From positions 1-5,378 of the forward strand of contig JAEDIL010000106.1 in assembly GCA_016292455.1 (NCBI GenBank): 5,378 nucleotides of DNA, written 5' to 3'. Made by a program: the position numbers and the translations under genes. The notes under the pieces were generated by a model, which saw only the letters and a list, made by a program, of their open reading frames with translations, was not told the DNA's origin and searched no databases. Positions 1 through 4,494 of this stretch are shown piece by piece; within the stretch, counting starts at the first letter, position 1; the number at the start of each line of letters is the position of its first letter. The stretch is from Clostridiaceae bacterium (GTDB taxonomy: Bacteria; Bacillota; Clostridia; Oscillospirales; Acutalibacteraceae).

Positions 1-1016
1 TAAGCAGGAATAGAAACCTCAACCGCGTCCTCTTCCTTAGCATTGTCATCGAACGCCTTGGGGAAGAATTCCCAAATCACGTCACGCATTCCCTGCTCGT
101 CAATGTGACCGCCGGTCTGAATAAAGCAAGCGTCATAATCTTCAAAAACAATTCCGAACTGACTAAACATTCCGTCAGCGCGGTATGAATTCTCGCATCC
201 GCCGTTGCGCCAGAAGCAATAACCGTAACCGTACTTTGAATCAAGTTCAACGTTCTTGCTGTTGTCTGCGTGAAACGCGGTTGCAGTTTCAGTCCACCAT
301 TCGGGAATAACCTGTTTGCCGTCAAATTTGCCGCCCTGCTGGTAACAGAGAGTAAATTTTGCAAGATCTTCGGTCCGGATCATGAGTCCCCAACCGCCTG
401 CCTCAATGCCTCTCGGGCAGGTTTCCCAGAACGGACGTTCAATTCCAAGCGGTTCAAAAAGACGCGGCATAAGGTAATCAATCACGCTCATCTTTGTCAT
501 TTTTGTAATAATGCAGCAAAGAAGATACATGTTTTCACTGATATAAAGGAACTCTGTGCCCGGTTCGCTGACCCATTTGCTTGAAATAATGTCTTTGAAC
601 CATCTGTCCTTTGTTTTATCCATGAACGGAGTGACGGAAAGACCGCTGCGCATTGTGAGAAGGTCCTCAACCGTCATTTTTTCCAGGTACGCGTCAGGCT
701 TGTCGCCCCTTGCTTCCGGAAAAATTTCAACAAATTTTGTGTCCAGGTTAAAATAACCCTCGTCAATTGCAAAGCCTATGGCAGTTGAAGTGAAGCTCTT
801 GCTGACGGAATACATCATGTGTCTGTATTCAGGACCGTAAGGATCTCTGTATGCTTCGCAGGCAACCTTTCCGTGACGAATGACCATGAGCGAATGAATC
901 TGCTTGTCAAGCTCCATGCAGCGGTCAACAAAAGCCTGAACAACCTTTGATGAAACACCGACAGACTCTGCCGAAGCAGCGCGTTCAATTGCGATTTTCT
1001 TTTCTTTGACAGACAT
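1..1016 (-). CDS. Serine hydrolase, class C beta-lactamase/PBP-like family (3' end cut by window)
   Basis: This frame is open for 338 codons and runs to the left edge; the last two visible bases are TA, so the next codon is either a stop or Tyr. The protein has the beta-lactamase/transpeptidase-like fold of COG1680. Seen in sequence: the S-x-x-K nucleophile motif as S70-V-S-K73 inside YSVSKSFTSTAIG; the second-motif region PGTEFLYISEN (Y158 as candidate general base); and a third-motif region RADGMFSQFG near residues 279-288, typical of this subfamily in place of KTG. LLTMRSGL (119-126) and PLGI (189-192) are further family landmarks. The start ATG is preceded by GGAGGAG at 1023-1029 with a 6-base spacer. 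There is no signal peptide, so a cytoplasmic esterase, peptidase or amidase is more likely than a secreted beta-lactamase; the substrate cannot be told. It lies 62 bp downstream of the GDPD-like gene with no clear promoter between, so it is probably co-transcribed with it. Confidence 0.88.
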   Translation of the reverse strand, partial: MSVKEKKIAIERAASAESVGVSSKVVQAFVDRCMELDKQIHSLMVIRHGKVACEAYRDPYGPEYRHMMYSVSKSFTSTAIGFAIDEGYFNLDTKFVEIFPEARGDKPDAYLEKMTVEDLLTMRSGLSVTPFMDKTKDRWFKDIISSKWVSEPGTEFLYISENMYLLCCIITKMTKMSVIDYLMPRLFEPLGIERPFWETCPRGIEAGGWGLMIRTEDLAKFTLCYQQGGKFDGKQVIPEWWTETATAFHADNSKNVELDSKYGYGYCFWRNGGCENSYRADGMFSQFGIVFEDYDACFIQTGGHIDEQGMRDVIWEFFPKAFDDNAKEEDAVEVSIPA

Positions 1017-1078
1017 AGTAAACTCCTCCAAATGTATTTCTTCATATTTCAATAATCAATCTCCCGTAACTCAGGCGC

Positions 1079-2185
1079 TCACTTCCTTTTTCTGAACACA
1101 AACACCTGTGCCGCAAAAATCAGTGCGCCGAAGAAAACAACGGCAGCAACTTTTCCGGCAGTAATATTAAGACTGCCCTTTTCACTTGCTGTTTTTTCAT
1201 TTCCGGAATCGGATGCATAGAGAGCCGCACGAAGAGCAGAATCCGCACTTTGCAAAGCAGAAAGCGGACTGTTCTTATCAATCGCGGCCTCCCTTGCCGC
1301 AGTCAGCGCCTTTTCAAGATTCTTAGCGCCGACCGGGGAAAGTTTTGACACATCGGCAGACTGCGCAGCTTCAATGCCGGCCGCCAATACGCTGCGCTGC
1401 TCATCAGCCTCTCTGATATACGAAATAAGACCTTTTATATTGCGCGTTTCAATAACGGAGAATCCACGGTCAAAAAGTTCATCCCAACCGACAACATTAT
1501 CTCCCCTTTTTCCGCAGAGATTTCCATCATAAGTCGGGGCAAGCGCACGCGGATTTGCCGTTCCGTCGTCTTCTGCCGAATATCTTGAAGCAGTATAGGA
1601 ATTATACATAACGTTGAAGTAGTTTTTACTCTGATACTGAACCAAAGGCTGACCGGCTTGCTTTGCTGTTTTCAGGTGGGAAATTGCGTTGAATACAACA
1701 TTTCCACCATATACTCCGACGACCGTAACACCCGGATTTACCAAAGACCATTCAGCAACGCTTTTTTCGCTTGCGCATGTACGGAAAACAATTGAAGAAA
1801 GAAAGCCCCTTTCCTTAGCAAACGAAGCAAGCTCGTCTCTTTCGTCCCATATATCGTCAATGAGCAGAAGAGAACCGCTTCTTACAGCCTCAACAGCCTC
1901 TTCAAGACTGTCACCCGTTCCGGAAAGAACAAATGAACTTACGCTTTTTTTAACGCTGACGCTCACCATATCGGCGCCGGCTTTAACGGCGGCGGCGACT
2001 GCGGCAACAGAGTTTTCCTTTTCACCGACTCCGCTTCCGCGGTATGAAACGGACATTAAGCCGCTGCGCGCATCATAAAGCTTTTCAAGGGCATGAGTTT
2101 CCGCTGCAAAAGACGGAATCAGGAAAGCAAACGATAAAATAATTGAAACAAAAAGTGAAATAACTGTTTTTTTAATAGATTTCAT
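1079..2185 (-). CDS. Secreted, membrane-anchored GDPD-like protein, apparently catalytically degenerate
   Basis: 368 residues. Residues 1-27 form a signal peptide (KSIKK, hydrophobic core, likely cleavage after PSFA). Residues about 40-260 resemble a glycerophosphodiester phosphodiesterase (GDPD) TIM barrel: SYRG (47-50) sits where the family has HRG, EKENSVAAVAAAVKAGAD (55-72) matches the PENTLAAF...AGAD stretch, and GFSVIETRN..GLISYI (241-256) matches the terminal G-V-D-G-I-I-T-D region. Key residues differ: the first catalytic His is Tyr48, the E-x-D metal ligands are Ser75 and Ser77, and no HD motif follows. Residues about 266-323 are helical, Ala-rich and resemble a FIVAR-type spacer. 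Residues 342-364 form a membrane segment ending in RKRK, so the bulk should face outward, held to the membrane. Start choice: ATG with AAGGA at 2195-2199, 9 bases upstream. It is the first gene of a probable operon with the serine hydrolase. The fold assignment is by motif reading only; the gene itself is certain, the function unknown. Confidence 0.85.
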   Translation of the reverse strand: MKSIKKTVISLFVSIILSFAFLIPSFAAETHALEKLYDARSGLMSVSYRGSGVGEKENSVAAVAAAVKAGADMVSVSVKKSVSSFVLSGTGDSLEEAVEAVRSGSLLLIDDIWDERDELASFAKERGFLSSIVFRTCASEKSVAEWSLVNPGVTVVGVYGGNVVFNAISHLKTAKQAGQPLVQYQSKNYFNVMYNSYTASRYSAEDDGTANPRALAPTYDGNLCGKRGDNVVGWDELFDRGFSVIETRNIKGLISYIREADEQRSVLAAGIEAAQSADVSKLSPVGAKNLEKALTAAREAAIDKNSPLSALQSADSALRAALYASDSGNEKTASEKGSLNITAGKVAAVVFFGALIFAAQVFVFRKRK

Positions 2186-2228
2186 GAAAGTTTTTCCTTA
2201 ATTCAAAAATGTCTCCGTTGTTCTGATA

Positions 2229-2257
2229 ATTTTACCACATATTTACTGTTTTGGCAA
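2229..2257 (-). promoter_or_regulatory. SigmaA-type promoter for the GDPD-like/hydrolase pair
   Basis: On the minus strand, TTGCCA (2252-2257) and TAAAAT (2229-2234) are separated by exactly 17 bp, and the -10 box carries an upstream TG one base away (extended -10). Transcription would begin near 2222, giving a leader of about 37 bases before the ATG at 2185. Predicted from sequence only. Confidence 0.7.
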
Positions 2258-2268
2258 TGGTACACAGA

Positions 2269-2282
2269 GAATATTTATATTC
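2269..2282. repeat. 14-bp palindrome between divergent promoters (possible operator)
   Basis: GAATAT (2269-2274) and ATATTC (2277-2282) form a perfect inverted repeat around a central TT. It lies 11 bp beyond the -35 box of the minus-strand promoter and 17 bp before the -35 box of the rfbC promoter. That position suits a shared regulator or an AT-rich upstream element. No known regulator's site is recognised, and in AT-rich DNA such a palindrome can arise by chance. Confidence 0.35.
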
Positions 2283-2299
2283 AGACCACAAATTCTTCC

Positions 2300-2328
2300 T
2301 TGACTACACATTGTTTAAATAGTATAAT
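2300..2328 (+). promoter_or_regulatory. Near-consensus sigmaA promoter for rfbCD
   Basis: TTGACT (2300-2305) and TATAAT (2323-2328) are separated by 17 bp, one mismatch from full consensus. The start of transcription should be near 2335, leaving a leader of about 55 bases before the rfbC ATG at 2390. The TTG of this -35 box happens to be in frame with rfbC and could be misread as a start codon 30 codons upstream; the promoter reading is much stronger. Confidence 0.85.
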
Positions 2329-2349
2329 TTCATCGTTCAAAGAGAATAT

Positions 2350-2388
2350 ATGCATCAGAAAGAAGGCGGGCGGTTTTTCGCACTGTGA
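2350..2388 (+). CDS. Possible 12-codon leader peptide upstream of rfbC
   Basis: An ATG at 2350 opens a frame coding MHQKEGGRFFAL and stops with TGA at 2386-2388, one base before the rfbC ATG (TGA-T-ATG). It lies wholly within the predicted 5' leader of the rfbC transcript. Its own ribosome binding site is weak (AGAGA at 2341-2345), and rfbC also lacks a well-spaced one, which makes translational coupling plausible but unproven. The peptide has no recognisable pattern of regulatory codons. It may be a chance frame. Confidence 0.3.
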   Translation: MHQKEGGRFFAL

Positions 2389-2389
2389 T

Positions 2390-2947
2390 ATGAAAGTTAT
2401 TGAAACAAAAATTAAAGACGTCAGAATTGTTATTCCCGAAGTTTTCGGCGATAACAGAGGTTGGTTTTATGAGTCCTACAACAGTGAAAAATTAAAGACA
2501 TTCGGGATTGAAACTGTTTTTGTTCAGGACAACCGATCATTTTCCCAAAAGAAAGGAACGCTTCGCGGTCTGCACTTTCAGAAAGCCCCGTTTGCGCAGA
2601 CAAAGCTGATTTGCTGCACAAGGGGTGAAATTCTTGACGTTGCCGTTGACCTCAGGAAAGGCTCGCCGACCTATCTTCAATGGGTAAGCGCTGTTCTTTC
2701 GGAAGAAAACAAGCATTTCCTTTTCATTCCAAAGGGCTTTGCTCACGGCTTTGTCACCCTGACAGATAATGTTGAGGTACTGTACAAGGTTGATGAATAC
2801 TATTCAAAAGAGAATGACCGATCAGTCCGTTTTGATGACCCTGAAATCGGGGTTGACTGGGGAATCGAAAATGCTGTTCTTTCGGCAAAGGACGAAAGTG
2901 CGCCGCTTCTGAAAGACAGCGATGTTAATTTTGTTTTCGGAGAGTGA
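2390..2947 (+). CDS. rfbC: dTDP-4-dehydrorhamnose 3,5-epimerase
   Basis: 185 residues, the usual length for RfbC/RmlC, a cytoplasmic cupin-fold enzyme. It converts dTDP-4-dehydro-6-deoxy-D-glucose to dTDP-4-dehydro-L-rhamnose, the third step of dTDP-L-rhamnose synthesis. Motifs seen: FGDNRGWFYESYN (19-31), QDNRSFS..GTLRGLHFQ (46-64) with the catalytic base candidate His62, Lys72 in the TKLI stretch, DVAVDLRKGSPTY (83-95), FIPKGFAHGFVTL (112-124), Tyr132 as candidate acid in VLYKVDEYY, and Asp168 as the expected partner of His62. ATG 2390 is chosen because MKVIETKIKDVRIVIPEVFGD matches the normal N-terminus and the promoter lies upstream at 2300-2328. The nearest purine-rich stretch (AAGGCGGGCGG, 2363-2373) is 16 bases away, too far for a standard ribosome binding site. 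The gene is followed after 4 bp by rfbD, whose ribosome binding site lies in the end of rfbC. Confidence 0.97.
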   Translation: MKVIETKIKDVRIVIPEVFGDNRGWFYESYNSEKLKTFGIETVFVQDNRSFSQKKGTLRGLHFQKAPFAQTKLICCTRGEILDVAVDLRKGSPTYLQWVSAVLSEENKHFLFIPKGFAHGFVTLTDNVEVLYKVDEYYSKENDRSVRFDDPEIGVDWGIENAVLSAKDESAPLLKDSDVNFVFGE

Positions 2948-2951
2948 AAAA

Positions 2952-3791
2952 ATGATTCTTGTAACAGGTGCAAACGGTCAGCTCGGCTCAGACGTCTGCA
3001 ATTACCTCAAAACTGTCGGTTCCGATTATATCGGTACAGACGTCGAAACGCTTGATATTACCGACATGAATGAGGTTGAAAGCTTTTTCTCTTCCAACCG
3101 GATTGACTGCGTTCTTCATTGTGCGGCATATACTGCTGTTGACAAAGCTGAGGACGAAAGAGAAAAATGCTTTTCTGTCAACGAGACCGGCACGCGCAAT
3201 CTTGCTCTCTGTGCGTCAAAATCAGACGCAAAGATGCTTTATGTCAGCACCGATTACGTTTTTGAAGGTAAGGGTGAACGTCCCTTTGAAGTTTCCGACC
3301 CCAAAGGACCGCTGAATGTCTATGGCGAGAGCAAGCTCAGAGGTGAAGAAGCCGTTATCGAAAACTGCAAAAAGGGTTTTATTGTCAGAACATCATGGGT
3401 ATTCGGTGAAAAAAACACAAACTTCGTCGCAACAATGCTGCGTCTGGCTCAATCTCACGACGAAATCAGCGTAGTCAGCGACCAGATCGGTTCTCCGACT
3501 TACTCAAAGCACCTTGCGAAGCTGATTTGCCGTATTGCACAAAGCGAGAAATACGGAGTTTACCACGCAACAAACGAAGGATTTTGTTCGTGGGCAGAGC
3601 TTGCAGAGGAAGCGTTTTCGGTTGCAGACAAAAAAACGGCAGTCAGACATATTATGTCAAAGGATTATCCGACAAAAGCCGCAAGGCCGCTGAATTCCCG
3701 CCTTTCAAAAGCGTCGCTTGACATTGGCGGATTTGAAAGACTTCCGGAATGGAGAAGCGCCGTAAGGGAATACCTTGGCAATATTCTGTAA
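2952..3791 (+). CDS. rfbD: dTDP-4-dehydrorhamnose reductase
   Basis: 279 residues, typical for RfbD/RmlD. It is a cytoplasmic short-chain dehydrogenase/reductase (extended type) that reduces dTDP-4-dehydro-L-rhamnose to dTDP-L-rhamnose with NAD(P)H, the last step of the pathway. Seen: nucleotide-binding VTGANGQLG (4-12, G-x-x-G-x-x-G), LDITD (34-38), HCAAYTAVDKAEDE (56-69), STDYVFEG (99-106), the catalytic Y124-G-E-S-K128, RTSWVFG (146-152), SDQIGSPTY (176-184) and the C-terminal ARPLNSRLS (244-252). An in-frame ATG at 2922 lies inside rfbC and would add ten residues ahead of the Rossmann strand; ATG 2952 is preferred because GGAGAG (2939-2944) sits 7 bases upstream and MILVTG is the normal family start. 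It forms an operon with rfbC. The upstream pathway genes rfbA and rfbB are not in the window. Confidence 0.97.
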   Translation: MILVTGANGQLGSDVCNYLKTVGSDYIGTDVETLDITDMNEVESFFSSNRIDCVLHCAAYTAVDKAEDEREKCFSVNETGTRNLALCASKSDAKMLYVSTDYVFEGKGERPFEVSDPKGPLNVYGESKLRGEEAVIENCKKGFIVRTSWVFGEKNTNFVATMLRLAQSHDEISVVSDQIGSPTYSKHLAKLICRIAQSEKYGVYHATNEGFCSWAELAEEAFSVADKKTAVRHIMSKDYPTKAARPLNSRLSKASLDIGGFERLPEWRSAVREYLGNIL

Positions 3792-3825
3792 GACGTGCAT
3801 CAAAACATTTGCGATATATAAAAAC

Positions 3826-3880
3826 AAGCTATAAATCAAAAGCGTCTGTTCCGTTACACCGCTCATGATTTATAGCTTTT
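3826..3880. terminator. Bidirectional terminator between rfbD and the ferredoxin gene
   Basis: A perfect 13-bp inverted repeat pairs AAGCTATAAATCA (3826-3838) with 3866-3878. The 27-base loop can form a further short stem (AGCG 3841-3844 with CGCT 3860-3863). On the plus strand the stem is followed by a short T run (3877-3880); on the minus strand by TTGTTTTTA. It starts 34 bases after the rfbD stop and lies between two converging genes, which fits a terminator usable from both sides. The stem is AT-rich and the loop long, so strength is uncertain. Confidence 0.6.
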
Positions 3881-3891
3881 CTCAATATTAA

Positions 3892-3970
3892 AGCAACCAC
3901 CGACCAAGCAAAAGGCATGCAATTGACAAATATCGCCAACAACAGCACCGCCGCTTAATCAGTGGTTGCT
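3892..3970. repeat. 9-bp inverted repeat enclosing 61 bp
   Basis: AGCAACCAC (3892-3900) is the exact reverse complement of GTGGTTGCT (3962-3970). Read on the minus strand, the right-hand end is followed by TTTAATATT, loosely like a terminator tail; on the plus strand it is followed by a run of five A. No target-site duplication flanks it and no gene lies inside. It could be a structured 3' end of the ferredoxin transcript, a small non-coding element, or a relic of a short mobile element. The sequence does not decide. Confidence 0.4.
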
Positions 3971-3986
3971 AAAAATTCTTGCTTAT

Positions 3987-4038
3987 AAAAGCGTCTTCAC
4001 TTCTTCGGTCTGTGTTCCGGGACGGCGAAAACGCTTTT
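3987..4038. terminator. Possible terminator downstream of the ferredoxin gene
   Basis: AAAAGCGT (3987-3994) pairs with ACGCTTTT (4031-4038), an 8-bp stem. Inside, TTCG and GTC (plus strand about 4004-4010) can pair with GAC and CGAA (about 4021-4029), extending the hairpin with bulges. On the minus strand the hairpin ends in CTTTTAT about 50-100 bases after the ferredoxin stop; on the plus strand it ends in CTTTTTG. Either direction is possible. The left arm shares the 10-mer AAAAGCGTCT with the loop of the hairpin at 3826-3880. Confidence 0.4.
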
Positions 4039-4085
4039 TGCATTTTAATGCAACAGTCCTGCTTATTAAACGTCACGTTCCGGAC

Positions 4086-4256
4086 TCAGCCTTCGCTGAT
4101 TGCTTCAACAGGACAGCCGTCTGCACATGCACCGCAATCAATGCAGGAATCAGCATCAATGACGTACTTTCCGTCGCCTTCGCTGATTGCACCAACCGGG
4201 CAACCGTCTGCGCAGGAACCGCAGGAAATGCAATCGCCGCCAATAACGTATGCCAT
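4086..4256 (-). CDS. Clostridial-type 2[4Fe-4S] ferredoxin
   Basis: 56 residues, the classical size of the small clostridial ferredoxins, soluble cytoplasmic carriers of low-potential electrons (for example for pyruvate:ferredoxin oxidoreductase and hydrogenase). Two complete cluster motifs are visible: C9-x2-C12-x2-C15-x3-C19-P and C38-x2-C41-x2-C44-x3-C48-P. All eight cysteines are present, so both clusters should assemble. The halves are internal duplicates offset by 29 codons; the DNA still shows a 15-bp direct repeat (4089-4103 and 4176-4190) coding AISEG. Start choice is clear: AGGAGG at 4265-4270, 8 bases before the ATG. It is a single-gene unit with its own promoter, converging on rfbD and diverging from the GH89 gene. 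Which redox enzyme it serves cannot be read from here. Confidence 0.97.
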   Translation of the reverse strand: MAYVIGGDCISCGSCADGCPVGAISEGDGKYVIDADSCIDCGACADGCPVEAISEG

Positions 4257-4326
4257 CGTTCTAACCTCCTTATTTTACAGAAAGGTTCGCCGAACATTTT
4301 CGACACAACCCTCCTTTGTTCTACCC

Positions 4327-4354
4327 ATTGTATCATAAAAACTAAAAATATCAA
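4327..4354 (-). promoter_or_regulatory. Promoter of the ferredoxin gene
   Basis: On the minus strand, TTGATA (4349-4354) and TACAAT (4327-4332) are spaced by 16 bp, and a TG one base before the -10 box gives an extended -10 element. Transcription should start near 4320, leaving a leader of about 64 bases. The leader carries two Shine-Dalgarno-like sites, AAAGGAGGG at 4309-4317 and AGGAGG at 4265-4270; only the second fits the ferredoxin ATG. Confidence 0.7.
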
Positions 4355-4444
4355 TACCCTTTTCGTTCTTTTTCTAAAAAGTTCTTCAATTGATAAGTAT
4401 TCTTGTTATCCTGCGTCATTTCTCCCGTAATTTGCCGTATAACC

Positions 4445-4473
4445 TTGACTATCGGTGACAAATTTATTAGAAT
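4445..4473 (+). promoter_or_regulatory. Near-consensus promoter of the GH89 gene
   Basis: TTGACT (4445-4450) and TAGAAT (4468-4473) are spaced by exactly 17 bp. The predicted transcription start is near 4480, so the leader before ATG 4495 would be only about 15 bases and hold little beyond the ribosome binding site (AAAGGTGGG, 4480-4488). The -35 box is identical to that of rfbC. No operator or catabolite-repression site is recognisable in the surrounding 100 bp. Confidence 0.75.
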
Positions 4474-4494
4474 TGTTGAAAAGGTGGGATAAGT

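Noticed and set aside
815..1045. 76-codon minus-strand frame across the start of the serine hydrolase
   Set aside because: It overlaps the well-supported hydrolase in a different phase; its ATG has no ribosome binding site of its own.
2300..2389. A 30-residue N-terminal extension of rfbC starting at a TTG codon
   Set aside because: The TTG is the first part of a TTGACT -35 box with a TATAAT -10 box 17 bp on, and the extension has no similarity to RfbC, whose normal N-terminus starts at ATG 2390.
3892..3970. Miniature transposable element with 9-bp terminal repeats
   Set aside because: No target-site duplication flanks it, the repeats are short, and only one copy is in the window, so mobility cannot be supported.
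3969..4043. 24-residue minus-strand frame downstream of the ferredoxin
   Set aside because: It has no well-placed ribosome binding site, overlaps a hairpin, and has no recognisable features.
4073..4297. 74-codon minus-strand frame overlapping the ferredoxin, with an upstream Shine-Dalgarno-like site
   Set aside because: Its composition follows from the ferredoxin codons read in another phase, and it resembles no protein I recognise. The upstream site is kept as a finding, but the frame is not called as a gene.
4366..4386. Inverted repeat CTTTTT-CT-AAAAAG between direct repeats of GTTCTT in the ferredoxin/GH89 intergenic region
   Set aside because: It is short and low in complexity, as expected by chance in an AT-rich spacer; not enough to call an operator or terminator.
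3966..4430. Long plus-strand frame (about 154 codons) across the ferredoxin region
   Set aside because: It runs antisense to a certain ferredoxin gene, has no ribosome binding site, and its repeated segments merely mirror the internal duplication of the ferredoxin.
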